Shown here: positions 1-11,362 of the stretch, in pieces
How the letters are laid out: each line of letters begins with the position of its first letter
How positions within the stretch are numbered: position 1 is the stretch's first letter
Assembly: GCF_950295315.1 (NCBI RefSeq)
Contig: NC_080170.1
Span: forward strand, 97,430,477 to 97,494,476
Direction of reading: 5' to 3'
From: Erinaceus europaeus
Taxonomy: Eukaryota > Chordata > Mammalia > Eulipotyphla > Erinaceidae
DNA length: 64,000 nucleotides
Made by a program: the position numbers and the translations under genes
The notes under the pieces: model-generated
What the model was told of the DNA's origin: nothing
The model's input: the letters and a program-made list of their open reading frames with translations, nothing else
Databases searched by the model: none

Positions 1-252
1 TAATGATTAGTTTCTTGCAATCACATTTTTCATTATTTTCCCTAAAAGCTCTTAATATTAAGAAAAAAAAAAAGTGATCCCTGTCAAATGACAAAAGTCC
101 CCCCCCAAGGACATTCTATAGGTATCCTTATCCTTAAGAAAAACATCCTTTCTCACTTATGCTATCCAAGGGTAGACAGTTCTTAGTGTCAGTCAACTGC
201 CAAACAATAGGATAAAGTAGTCTGTCTCAAGTAATAACCCACAGGCACTTAC
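1..252 (-). other. ALCAM: ALCAM intron 7, 5' portion
   Basis: This is the donor-proximal part of the intron after exon 7. It runs off the left edge of the window and the next exon is not present. It contains a short A-run, a C-run and otherwise unremarkable AT-rich sequence. I see no repeat or gene in it. Confidence 0.9.
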
Positions 253-380
253 TGGTAGGTAAAACAAAAACTCCTCAGGAGGAGGGTTACCATTTCCCAA
301 GCATTTAAGAGTAATGTTGTCCCCTTCTTTGATGGCATGTTTTGGTGGTAGCACTTGTATTGTCACTTGTTCTGTAGGAT
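253..380 (-). CDS. ALCAM: ALCAM exon 7: first half of Ig domain 3 (C2 type)
   Basis: This 128-bp exon has acceptor ...attcttttag|ATCCTACAG and donor CTACCA|gtaagtgcc. Two bases complete the Tyr from exon 6. The 42 codons that follow run from PTEQVTIQVLPPKHAIKEGD to the conserved GNGNPPPEEF segment and end at FYLP in phase 0. The sequon NIT and the B-strand Cys (LKCLG) of the third domain are present. The partner Cys lies in exon 8, outside the window. The sequence is nearly identical to human, with an Asn-to-His change in the KHAIKEG stretch. Confidence 0.97.
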
Positions 381-1492
381 CTAAAAGAATCATAGGCACA
401 AGCTAAACATTTTTGTCAAGTACTAAATTACTCTGTACATTCAATGTAAATGACTAAATTATACACAATTTTCTTAAGAAGCTAGTAGTGGTAATTACTT
501 AAATGTATCTTTTTATAAAAAGATTGAAGTTAATAGCTACTTGCTATACTAAGTACTAATCTTGGTTAAAGCAAACTAAAAAGAGACCTTGTTACATAAA
601 AATCAATTACTTCTTAACAAAATGTCTTTAACTGAGGTAGGAATGGCCATAATAATTTTATGTGTAAAAGATCAGCAGGGATAATCCCATGATATTATTC
701 CATTATAAGGACATTTAACTAGATTATATAGATCTTACAGTATAGAAATACTGGACCAGCTAGCAAAGAAGCTGAAACTATTAGGCACCCTATGCACTCA
801 CATTACTTAATAATACCTCAGACTAAATAAAAAGAGAAGTGAGCTAAACAGCAGAAGCAAGATTTTTGGCATGCAAAAGAATAGATAAATTTTCAAAAAG
901 ATAAATCCTATGAATCAAGGGAGACCCTTAAAACATTCAACAGGACTATAAATGTAGTGCCTGTCTTTTCTGTTCATTGATGTCAATATACTGAATACAA
1001 CTTTCATTCCATTTTGGCCATTTTACAGAGCACATATGACAAAAGGTTATTCTTTCATAAAGTCTACTTCTTAAAAGAAAAACACTAAAGGAATTAAAGG
1101 TTGGATACAGTGAACCACATCTAGAAGACAGGAAATAAAAAGAGGTAGTATTAGAAGTTACAAATGACTCACTTTATATTGTATCTGTTTGTTATATAGC
1201 TGGATAATGAGTAATACATTTTAAAAATCATGTGATATTTTTACAGAATCATTTCTATAAGGTTTAATAACTATTTATATTTCCAAACCTGACAAACTAA
1301 TCTATCTATAAAACTCATTTTACTATTATCTAATAAAGCCAGATGAGTAAGTGGTAGATTCAAAAGTTGTTTTTTTCCTATCATTTGCAGTCACTAATTT
1401 ACCTTTATAAGATTGAAGTACAGCAAAAAAAACCTTACACATATTTTTCTAGATTTTTTTGTTTTGTTACTTGCTCATGTTTGGGCATATCT

Positions 1493-1656
1493 TTTTTTTT
1501 AAGTATTTTATTTTTGAGTGAGATGCAGAGAGAGAGAGAAACATCAGAGCATTGCTCAGCTCTGGCTTTGTGGTGTTACGGGGGATTGAACCTAGGGCTT
1601 CTGAGCCTCAGCCATGAGAGTCTATTTGCATCATCACTGTGCTATCTCCCCCACCT
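1493..1656 (-). mobile_element. tRNA-derived SINE, group D
   Basis: On the minus strand it reads as a tRNA-like head (gatagcacagtgatgatgc), a B-box-like 'ggttcaatccc' and a GA-rich tail ending in 'aaaaataaaat'. It is flanked by a perfect 10-bp TSD (gggcatatct at 1483-1492 and 1657-1666). Confidence 0.9.
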
Positions 1657-2220
1657 GGGCATATCTTAATATGTGCCTAGATTCTTCTGAGGCTAGGTAG
1701 TGATTAGTTCACTATACCTGTGTGTTTCTTATATTTTCCTTGGGTAGTTCATACACACACACAAAAAGGTTGTAAAGTAAATAAAATTTTCTTTCTAGAG
1801 TTCCCTGCTAGACTTTTGCTTGATCCTTCTAGAGCTAGTTTTCAATCTGTTGCAGATCACTATGCCAAATACCTGATCAAAGCCGAGACCAGAACTACTA
1901 GAGATCATAATCTGTCTGACTTCCTGTTCTATTTAAAGCACCCCCCTTCTCCTTGTCTCCTTTACAACAGTCTCTGCTCTTTATTAAAAAGCTGTAGAGA
2001 TAAACTGAGGTCAGAAAACTAATGGAGTAAATCTGAGTTCTAACAGGAACTTTATGGATGTCCCCTAACATGCCTCTAAGAAAATTAATGCTCTCTTGCT
2101 CTTCTTTAACTTCTGATTTTTTGAAAATTACTCTATTAGTAAATAAACTCTGTTAGTTATTATGGTTTTCTTCTTTGCTTTTTCTTATCCACCCAATCAT
2201 GGAGTTCTTTTTTAAAATTT

Positions 2221-2700
2221 TACTAATGATTTAATATTGATTTACAAAATTATGAGACAACAGAGGTATAACTCCACATAGCTCCCATAACGAGAGTTTT
2301 GTGTCCCCATTCCCTCCAATGAACACTTCAGTAGTTCTCCCAAGAGCACGGGAATGGGTTGACTATTATTTCTATAAATACATTTTTCTATATTTCTGCC
2401 TTCCCTTCTTTTCTAAGTCACACTTATAACTATTACTACTTATGAAAGTCCTTGCTTTATTCTTCTTCTCTCTCCTGCCCTTGATAAAATTGGAGTTCAG
2501 AGCCCCCTGGCCACCTTCCCCTAACATTTCTCCCCCTCTGGGAGTGTGGACTAAAATTCTTTATGAGGTGCAGAAGAAGATGGGAGTTCTGGATTCTGCA
2601 ATTGCTTCTCAGATGAACATGGGTATTGGCAGGTCGATTCATATCCCAAGCCAGTTTGTTTCTTTCCCTAGTGGGATAAGGCTCTGAAGAGTCAATCACC
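2221..2700 (-). repeat. Old LR (L1-like long repeat) 3' fragment
   Basis: The block resembles the minus-strand LR copy at 35250-35533: ends in 'gaggtataactccaca', then 'gggagtgtgga...', '...atgaacatgggtattggcaggtcgatt'. It is strongly diverged, so it is an old insertion with uncertain edges. Confidence 0.6.
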
Positions 2701-2769
2701 AAGTTCTAATGATCATTACTTCATATATTTTGCACATTACATTCCCTTTCTGTTCCCACCAATACTATC

Positions 2770-3600
2770 GCAGTATAGGTCTAAATAATCAATACTGAAA
2801 ACACTGCCATTACTTTAATGATGGGCCTTTTGGTCACTACTAGGCCATTCCATTATTCGGGGCCCTAGTCAGGGAATCCTGGGATTCCATCCATATAGAT
2901 ATGATGGACCTAGACCTCTAACAGATCCCTCTCTCCACCATCACTGATCATCTCCATCAGGGACAACATATCAACCTTCGTATGGGCCTCTACTGTACCT
3001 TGCCCTCAACATAGAACAATGGTAGAAATTGCCACACTCTCTGAAGGAAGCCTGGGTCAACATACTCTGCCACTCGAGGAAGACTGGTCTTGAATTGAGT
3101 GCAGACTAGAATGTTCCTAGCTATGACCATCGAATGTGAGCTCAGACTGACAGGGATGCAGGGGTTACACAAGCTTCTGTGCTAAATACAAATAGACATG
3201 CATCCCAGATCAGATCAATGGCGTTTGCAGTTAATGGTATTTATAATTTTTTCCCATATTTGCAAGCTATTCTCTGCCCTTATCCAACTTTATAGTACTA
3301 TCCTCAACTCTGGCACCGCCTTCTCAGACAATACTCCTAGCCCACCTGCATGTTAACTGTCAGGACCAGCCAAAAATTAGTAAAGTCACTGCCAGTGTCC
3401 ATGTCTAGTGGAGAAGTAATTACAGAAGCCATACCTTCCACCTTCTGTACCCCATAAAGATCTTTGGTCCATACTCCCAGGGAGACAAATAGGGAACCTT
3501 CCAATGGGGGATGGAATACGGACCTCTGGTGGTGATAACTATATGGAATTGTACCCCTCTTATCCCATAATCTTGTTGATCATTATTAAATTACTAAGAT
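2770..3600 (+). repeat. Old LR fragment reaching the LR 3' end
   Basis: It is collinear with the younger copy at 39950-41040: 'gggccctagtcagggaatcctgggattcc', the 'gaatgtgagctcag' block, 'accttccaccttctg' and the terminal 'ttgtacccctcttatccca'. It is heavily diverged and carries internal deletions. With the opposite-strand fragment at 2221-2700 it forms a head-to-head pair. Confidence 0.7.
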
Positions 3601-4310
3601 ACAAAAAAAAGGAAAGAAAAAAATCACCCATCTTGTAAGATATCTTTCCCCATCAAGATTTATGAAGAGAATTCAAGGAATCAATAAATTCATATAAAAA
3701 AACCATAAAGAAAACACTGCCTTCAATTTCAAGATGAATTCACAAAATTCCTTTATCTTTTGTCCCTTTCATTTAGTAACCTCCTTCTCTTCCCTGAAGT
3801 CATGGTATGACAGGGGTTCTCAAAGTGTGGTCTCTAGAACATTAGTATCACTAGGCACTGTGTTGTAAACTCCTCCCCCAAAATTACTGGACAAGAAATT
3901 CCAGAATGATTTCAGGGATCTGTGTTCTAACAAGTCGTTTAGGTGACTCTGATATACACTGGTGTTTGACAATCAGCATCCTTGTGCACTTGAGGTTTTA
4001 GGACTATGCGTCAAGTTCTTGTGACATTTAACCACTTGCAATCTTGAATAAACAATTTCATTCTGCTCTGGGTGTATCATTTCTCTACTGAGGTAGTAAA
4101 ACTCTTAAATGTCAGGACTATGTTTTAAATCATTTTCTGTCTTCACAGGAAGCCCTAAACTTCAAACACTGCATTTTCAGAAACTTTGCCAAATGTGCCT
4201 TACACAGTCAATTATAGTTAAATAGTTTCTTCTCTAATTAATCCGAAGATTCTCTTTGCCACCTGGGTTGAAATTGTTGGCATTTTTCTTTTGTTTTTTC
4301 TTCCCCCTTT

Positions 4311-4470
4311 CCTTTTTTTTTTTTTTTTTTGATTATATAGGATAGAGAGAAACTGAGAGGAGAAGGGGATATAGAAAGGGAGGGAAAATGATAAGACACC
4401 TACAGATGTGCTTCACCGTTCCTGAAATGTCCACCCTGCAGGTGGGAAGCAGGGCCTCCAAAGATAATTC
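4311..4470 (-). repeat. 5'-truncated A/B-type SINE
   Basis: It has a T-run (the SINE tail in reverse), then 'gataggatagagagaaactgagagg', 'gacacctacagatgtgcttcacc' and 'ccctgcaggtgggaagcag'. The tRNA head is missing. Confidence 0.75.
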
Positions 4471-4852
4471 CTTGTCCATTCATCCATCTTCTATGTATGA
4501 CACTCACACTCATTCCTGTTTTTTTAAGCGAATTTCTCATCTTGAGCTTCTTTCCTATCTTGTACTTTCTTGCACTTACTTCCAGTTGAATATTTTTGGA
4601 CAGGATTTTGTCCTCACTTATAGAACTAATAGTTATACCATGAAATCATCTAGAATATTCATTTTTTATAAGCTTTAATCTTATTTTAAAAAGTCTAAGG
4701 CAAAATAACTTTTCTTTCTTATTAAAACAAGTGAAATTTCAATTTTATTTTTTTCACTTAATGGAACCAAAACAGAAGTGCAGATGAGATATCACTCTTG
4801 GAAAGCTCAACCGACATTTATATCCTTTAGAACAGATGCATAAGTGCTCTTT

Positions 4853-5030
4853 CTTTAAAAAAATATTTTATTTATTTTATTTTTGAGAGAAATGCAGAGA
4901 GAGACACACACAGAGAGAAACACCAGAGCACTGCTCAGCTCTGGCTTATGGTGGTGCGGGGGATTGAACCTGGGATTTATGAGCCTCAGGCATGAGAGTC
5001 TCTTTGCATAACCATTATGCTATCTCCCCA
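4853..5030 (-). mobile_element. tRNA-derived SINE, group D
   Basis: Full-length group D copy: AT-rich tail, 'gagagaaatgcagagagag', 'cagagcactgctcagctctgg', 'gggggattgaacctggg' (B box in reverse) and 'gcataaccattatgctatctcccc'. Confidence 0.85.
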
Positions 5031-5492
5031 CCTCTTTTTTTTTTTTTTTTTACAACATATTGCACCAACACAGTATTTTTTAGAAGGTAGAGATCAAAAC
5101 AAGGGTCTGATATACTTACATAATTTTTATTATATAACACTAAAATTATTTCTTGCATTTTTCCCAAAAAAATGTAATTAATAGTAATAATGACAATGGA
5201 ACTTAATAATGAGCATTTAATGTACTATATAGGATGTTATTTCAGATATGTGATTTCATTTAGTCTTCCTAACACCATTATGAGAAGGCCTAGAGTAATT
5301 AAGTTACTTTCTTAGAAATAGTAATTGACAAAGCTGGAACTTGACTGTAGAAAATAAATTATTTGGGTGTCTTAAGCAATGGATGGGACTTGAAAGTAGA
5401 ATTCAAAAAGCATCTAAAATGAACTTTAAAAATATTAGCATTTGATTTTTTTAATAAATTAGAATTGCATATTTACATACTAAGTTACTTAC

Positions 5493-5675
5493 AGTAGATA
5501 TCAAAGACTGCTTGCTCAGAATGAACTGTTTTCTGGCCAGATGGTCCATAATATGTTACAGAGCAGGTGAATGGCATTTGTACATCAGCCTTAGTTGTCT
5601 TGTACTCCAGAGAAGAAGTCATGGTATAGAGCTGAGTTTCTGGGTCAATTTGCTTTTTAAAATTTATGTCCACCT
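5493..5675 (-). CDS. ALCAM: ALCAM exon 6: rest of Ig V domain 2
   Basis: This 183-bp exon has acceptor ...ttttcttcag|AGGTGGAC and donor ATCTACT|gtaagtaac. The frame enters with two bases completing a Glu codon and leaves with one base of a Tyr codon. Sixty full codons start VDINFKKQIDPETQLYTMTS and contain the D/E-strand repeat-free core, the F-strand Cys (PFTCSVTYYG) that closes the domain 2 disulphide, and the terminal QAVFDIY strand. The length is a multiple of three with phase 1 on both sides, so skipping this exon would keep the frame while removing half of domain 2. It matches human residues about 183-244. Confidence 0.97.
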
Positions 5676-6112
5676 CTGAAGAAAATAAAGAAGAACATTA
5701 ATGATAGGACCTTTCAACAGAAAATCACAATCCTTAATTAAATTTCACACTACTTTAGAGAAGTGCTTTTTGTCCTTCTAACTGTATTTAACAGGAGGGG
5801 AAACTGACATCTAATAAGGTAGGATGATTTCAAACTCATGAATCAGAGACACAGATAAAAATAGACTCTTGGAATCCTATTCAGTTTAATTAACTTCTAG
5901 AACATGCTATATACAGAAATAATTTTCTCTGTTCTTGGTTCTGTTGCATAAGGACTAATATAAAAAATTAATAAAAAATAGTGCCATAGATCAAAAGGGG
6001 TAAGACATTTGCTTTCAGGATAGACTAAGAAATGCCCACATAGAAAATAAATCAAAGTAGGATGTCTGAATTAATACATCATTAATACTGACACATTCCA
6101 CTTCATATGTAC
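5676..6112 (-). other. ALCAM: ALCAM intron 5
   Basis: This short 437-bp intron separates exons 5 and 6. It has GT-AG ends and a pyrimidine tract (ttattttcttcag) before exon 6. No repeat is visible. Confidence 0.93.
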
Positions 6113-6200
6113 CTCCTTCAACGAGTTGCAGCACTTTTCCATTCTTGTACCATGTTATGTTGCCTTCTGGATAACTGTCTCTTGAAATGCAATCACCCAA
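6113..6200 (-). CDS. ALCAM: ALCAM exon 5: Ig V domain 2, strands B-C
   Basis: This 88-bp exon has acceptor ...cattttgcag|TTGGGTG and donor GAAGGAG|gtacat. It is read in phase 0 and leaves one base for exon 6. It encodes LGDCISRDSYPEGNITWYKN followed by GKVLQLVEG. The B-strand Cys (GDC), the N-linked sequon NIT and the core Trp (TWY) of domain 2 are all visible. The C'-strand part (LQLVEG) differs from human but resembles the mouse version. Intron 5, between exons 5 and 6, is only 437 bp, the shortest in the window. Confidence 0.96.
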
Positions 6201-7666
6201 CTGCAAAATGAAGCAATGTTACTGTATTGGTTCCATCAGTGATTGTCAATTTGAAAGCCCCAGACCTTTCAAGGAATGCAGAATTACTGCAAAGGTTTTT
6301 TTGAACCATTAATTTTATAAGGACTGACTAAGGACTGAATAAATGCTTTTTTTTTTTTGAGTGTAAAGAATAATCCTTGTACTTGAATTCATGGTCTTAA
6401 TATACTACACATGCTGACTGTTTTTGAATGTGCAACTGTTGGCTGCACTGTTCATAGAATCACATTTACCAAAAACATTGCCAGTTGCAATTTTTAAAAA
6501 ATTTCATTTACTTATTATTGGATAGGGACCGAAAGAAATTGAAAGGGGAGGGAGAGGTAGAGAGACAGAGAGACACCCAGACTGCCTAAACACTCTTGAA
6601 GCTTTCCCTCTGTAAGTGGGGATCAAGGGCTTGAACTTGGGTCCTAGCGGACTGCAGTGCGTGTGCTTAACCAGGTGCTCCACCACCTGCCCATCCCCAG
6701 GTGCAATTTAACATTATTAATTTTTAATATTAACACACCTAACTAAATAACATAACTACACTAACATTGGCTATTACCATGGTTCATAAACTATATATTC
6801 AAGAAGTATTAACAGTGTTAAAATAGGGTCTCTCTAGTTCTAGTACATATACTAACCACAATCTATAATTCCCACCACTTTTATTCAAATGTGAATTAAC
6901 TATTTTAATACTCAGTGTTTACTAAGGGATATTATATAGTAAAATTTAATGTTCACAGAACTCTGCATTTGTTTTCTCACCCCCCCCCCAAAAAAAAAAG
7001 AAAAAGAAAAATCCAGGTAATTTCATGACAATGAATTTAAACTCGTCAAATGATGTGCCTAGACATGGAACTCCAATTTTAATTATTTTTCAATACAGTC
7101 TACCTTCAAGCCTCTCTTTGAGTGATCACTGAAATCTCTTACATTTTTACTTCAAGTTTCTAATACTTTAATTTGTCAGTAGAATAAGTACAAATTTACT
7201 ACAAGACATTTAAGGTTTGGCATAATCCAGACTCTTATTACAACTCCAGATTTATCTCCCACTACACTTTTGTTAATGTCTGATCATCTACAGTTTGAGA
7301 TTTGCAAATAATGTGAAGTTTTCCAAATATGCCATACTCTTTCACATTCTATTATTCTATTTTGTGGGAAAAGCATTTTTCCCTAGGACTGAAGAATACT
7401 TAGTCATCTTTCATGACTCTATTAAACACTCAGTTTATTCAAACAGAAAGACATTCCATTTTTTTACTCTGGTCTCCTCTCTTCCTTTGAAATTAACCAC
7501 AGTTCCATTATGTCTCTGTCTGTCTTGCAGAATTTGACTGGTAACTAACTACAACAGTGCCAACTCTCCAGAGCAAAGTCTGCCTATTTGTCCTAGCCTC
7601 TAAATTCAGGAGATGACATTAACATTAGACTAAACAAAGGCTAATTAAGCACAACCAAGTTATTAC
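6201..7666 (-). other. ALCAM: ALCAM intron 4
   Basis: This 1,466-bp intron holds one B-type SINE (6494-6698). From 6710 to 7660 it is AT-rich with a C9/A10 run near 6981. I recognise nothing else. Confidence 0.92.
6494..6698 (-). mobile_element. SINE, group B
   Basis: Complete older SINE: tail '...acttattattggatagggacc', the GA-rich body, B box in reverse 'gggcttgaacttggg' and head 'cttaaccaggtgctccaccacc'. The TSD is 11 bp with one mismatch (6483-6493 and 6699-6709). Confidence 0.85.
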
Positions 7667-7731
7667 CTTTTTTAGATGCTCTGTTTCAAGAAATGGTGCT
7701 TTGTTTACAATTTCAGGTTTGGATGGTTGCT
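7667..7731 (-). CDS. ALCAM: ALCAM exon 4: linker and first strand of Ig V domain 2
   Basis: This short 65-bp exon has acceptor ...aactttag|AGCAACC and donor AAAAAG|gtaataac. The first two bases finish the Lys codon from exon 3. The remaining 21 codons read QPSKPEIVNKAPFLETEHLK plus K, matching human residues 133-153 with few substitutions. It forms the inter-domain linker (PSKPEI) and the A strand of the second V-type domain. It exits in phase 0, so skipping it (65 nt) would break the frame. Sequence beyond either splice site shows no ALCAM similarity, which supports the boundaries. Confidence 0.95.
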
Positions 7732-9287
7732 CTAAAGTTAAGCAGGAAAAAGTTTTTAGAATACATAGGAGGAGATTTGTGATTTGGATTATAAAAAGAT
7801 AATTCATTTACATAAAGCAGAAACAAAGTAAACAAAGTAATGAATCAATTTCTCATATACATTTTAATTAAGAAATCTGACTAATTCACCCCATCCAAAT
7901 TTTTGCTATATTATCTTAAAGATTATTTTAAGTGCATATAACATTTGAATAAAAATGATAATACTTTCTGAATGTTTTGTTAATGCTTAACCAGTATGGA
8001 TTTGATAGTGAAAAGAGGTTAATGCACTAAGTAAGATATATTATCTCTCATTGATTATCATGCTCATTTTCCCTTATGAGTAACTTCAAACCCTATAGAT
8101 GAAGACATGAACCCACATGAATCAGAACCATAGCAGTTCATGTTTAAAACACAGAATTTTGAATTCTAAATGGTCTATTGACTCAGTCTGAAAGGTAAGT
8201 CCTATAAACTTGTATTTTTTTTTAAACAAGTTTCATAGGGAATTATTGGCTACATGGGAGTTTAAGAATCATTGCTCAAACATCATGAGAAATGCAAAGT
8301 CAATAGAGGCTTTCAATGTATCTCAAGCATTACATATTAAATAAAGTCACACTATGACACTATAAATGTGGAGGAAAAGTTTCAAAGTTGAAACCTGAAA
8401 AATGTAGAGTCATTTTAAATAGGGGAAGTTCTATAAGCATAAATTCTAACAGGTTTCAGAAAGATTGATTAAAAATTTTAGCAAAGAGGTTTTACTTAAA
8501 CTTATTGTAAATCACTTTATTCTAACTTCCTAGCTTTCTATTATTGATGCTTTTCAACTTTTAATTAGTTCTAATAAGTGGTTTATGGAGAATGGAGATT
8601 GTCTCACTGTTATTGATTTTTGAGCCTCCAGGAGCTGAATCATTCTTTTCTCATATAAATAGACAAAAACAACCAGCTAGTTTTTCTTTCAGAGTATTAT
8701 TGTTTACCTCTCAAATATCTTTAATTTTGATTACTAAACTAAATCAATTTGGCTTTTGCATAAGTATTATTCAACTTAAAATTCAGTTATCAGACATAGT
8801 ACTTCTCAAGGACACTGTAGAATCTAAGGATGAAAACAAGATGTCTTCAGAGCAACAAAGTTGATATCACCAACACTGTATGCAAAAAAAGAAGAAAAAA
8901 AGCAACCCATTCAGCGTAATACCTAGCTATTTTCCCTGTGATGATTTCATTAGAATAATGCATAATAGTTATAGGTCTGCTTGGATGTAACTGGAGGGCC
9001 TATTTACTATTAATTTTAGAAATAAAATATCCAGAGTCAATATCTATTGCTCAAAAGTAACACTTACAGAAGCAAACTAAAGAGAAAAAAAAAACAACAG
9101 AATAATACAAAGGCATAACAGAGACAATTACATTAACACACTGATCATAAAACTTTAAAACAAACACCATTTTTCAGGAAAAAATATATTATGGAGTGGG
9201 GTTAAAGTCTTCCATAGTAAACCTTGATGTTCTTGATATTTTTAATGTAACATTATCAATTTCATAATTATAACTTATTAAAATCCC

Positions 9288-9545
9288 CCACCACAGAGCA
9301 CAATGCTTAGCTCTCATTTGTGATGGTGCAGGGGATTGAACCTGGGACTTTGGAGCATCAGGCATGGGATTTTCTTTGCATAACCATTATGCTATCTCCT
9401 CCATACCTTAAAAAAAACAATAAAACTTTCTCCCCAAAACAGCAGCCATGACAGCCTCTGGCTTCTGGTGGGGTAGGGCCTGGAATGAGGAACCTTTGAT
9501 GCCTCGGGTATGAAGGTCTTTTTTTCATATCCACTCTACTATGTC
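9288..9545 (-). repeat. Two adjoining old group D SINE fragments
   Basis: The segment 9288-9410 has 'ttagctctcatttgtgatgg', 'gggattgaacctgggac' and 'cataaccattatgctatctcc'. The segment 9411-9545 repeats the same order in a more decayed form ('cctctggcttctggtgg', 'ggaacctttgatgcctcggg', 'ctactatgtcat'). Confidence 0.65.
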
Positions 9546-9610
9546 ATTAGTTTTTACAATTGAGTTATTGATAACACAGATCCTGCTTAGAATTCACATT
9601 ATTAAAGGTG

Positions 9611-9868
9611 AGGGGCAGGCAGTGACGTACCTAGTAAAGTGCATATGCTACCATAGATGAGGTCACAGGTTCAAGCCCCCAGTTCCTAGAATAGGATGCA
9701 GGTGTCTCTCCTTCTCACTCCTCTCTCTTACCCTCTCTATTTCCTTCTGCCATTATCATAAAAAGAAAACGGCTGATGGGAATGGTGGAGTCATCCTGAA
9801 GACACTGTCCCCCAGTGATAACTTTGGTGGCAATAAATAAATGAAAATAAATTAGTAAATAAATAAAT
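9611..9868 (+). repeat. Older SINE with 3' 'caggcaccgag'-type module
   Basis: The head 'ggggcaggcagtgacgtacc' and B box 'ggttcaagccc' are followed by a pyrimidine-rich body, 'gggaatggtggagtcatcc', 'cccccagtgataactttggtgg' and an (aaat)n tail. The 3' module matches the one in the young A copies at 44237 and 46179. Confidence 0.75.
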
Positions 9869-11115
9869 GTCGAATGCATTTCAAAGAATGCTACATCAAA
9901 AACACTTAAACAGAAGCACAAAAATTCTTGGAATTTAGCTAAGTTAAAGTCTTTGGGAATTAAACAGTAATTTAGTATCATCTCTCAAGGGGGATGCAAA
10001 CTGTTTATTTGTTAGTCCTGAGTCAAAATTGGATGAAAAAAGTTGCAAATGGTTCTTTGGTTTCATTTTTCTGTAGTGTCCACACCTAGAACATATGGAG
10101 AGAACTGAAATACCCTCCAAAAAGTTAAGTTCTTAAAACAAAATGTGGGCAAGTTGTTTTGCTAAACTGCGATTCCATCTAGTTCACAGTATTAAGTATC
10201 AAGAAAGTTGAGCACTCAGTTCCTTTTTATGTGTGATATGTTTAAGGGGTCTCTCAACTTGACTTTGCAAACCCTGGTTTATCAATGCACATATAGTCAT
10301 AAATACTGTGTGTTATAAAGGCTGGTCAGATCTATCTTGCTTCCATAAGTATTTCAAAAATACATTCTTGCTTAAGTAACATGAAATGATAGTAAATGTA
10401 GGGAAAGCCTATGAAAGTGTGTTTATAGTTTAGTACTCTCACAGTGGATATTGTAGAAGTAATGGTAATACTTATTGCATTTCTTTGAGTTATAGGCTCT
10501 TTATACTTTTGTTTCAAATCTTCTGTAATAACCACAAATTTTATATGTAATTTTCTCTTATATTAGCTTGTAACAATCAATGAGTATTACTTGGAAGGCC
10601 ATAAAAGAGGACATGTACTATTTTAGCAAAATTGCATATTGATTTAAAAATGTTAAAAAATAACTTCACATGAATTGCTTTAATATAATTCAAGAATTCA
10701 TAATCAAGACAGAATTGAAATAGAAAGTCATGGTTTCAATTTATTTGCATTATTAAAATAATTTTGTCAAGGCTAACACAGAGGGATAATGATAGGAGTG
10801 ATGAATGCAAAAGTTCACTACATCATGTGTAGTTATTAACAAAAACTACACAGAGGATAGCTCAATTGGATATCAGAAAATGCAGGTGGCACTGATTATT
10901 CTGAGTCTAGAGTGCTTCACCTAGTACTCTGTCAACGGCCACCATTCACAAGTCCTGAAGAGTTTAGCAAAACACAATGAACACAATATCGTAGTTTATT
11001 TTCTTGACGATACAGGAAAGAGTATTTTACATACCTAAGGAAAATGAAATGTATACCGTAGTTTAAGAGCTAAACAGGTTGCTCACTTTCTGCATCTTTG
11101 ATTCAGAAAAAATAG

Positions 11116-11362
11116 ACCTGTGGCTAGCAAAATAAGATACCTGAGTAGTGCCCTGCTTTTCCACCTGTGTGATCCAGGCTCAAGCACTCAGGGCCTCCCT
11201 GCTGCACTAGAGGAAACTGGTGCTGTGGTGCCTGGTCGCTCTCCCCACCCTTGTTTCTCTCTGTCTGAAGTAATCAGCCTGGTGTCGTGAAGCCCTGTAC
11301 CAACAATACCGACAAGGTGAGCAACTAGCGTGAGCTGAATTCTAATAAATAAAGTTCTAAAT
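11116..11362 (+). repeat. SINE, group E with 3' module
   Basis: Head 'tgagtagtgccctgcttttccacctgtgtgatcc', 'caggctcaagcac', 'ctgctgcactagaggaaactggtgctg' and tail 'ctaataaataaa' match the other group E copies (26636, 31634). No clear TSD was found. Confidence 0.65.

Larger units (their letters stand above)
381..5492 (-). other. ALCAM: ALCAM intron 6
   Basis: This intron is 5,112 bp. It holds two D-type SINEs (1493-1656, 4853-5030), a truncated A/B-type SINE (4311-4470) and old LR fragments (2221-2700 and 2770-3600). The stretches 384-1480, 1670-2200, 3610-4300 and 5040-5490 contain AT-rich sequence in which I recognise nothing. Confidence 0.93.
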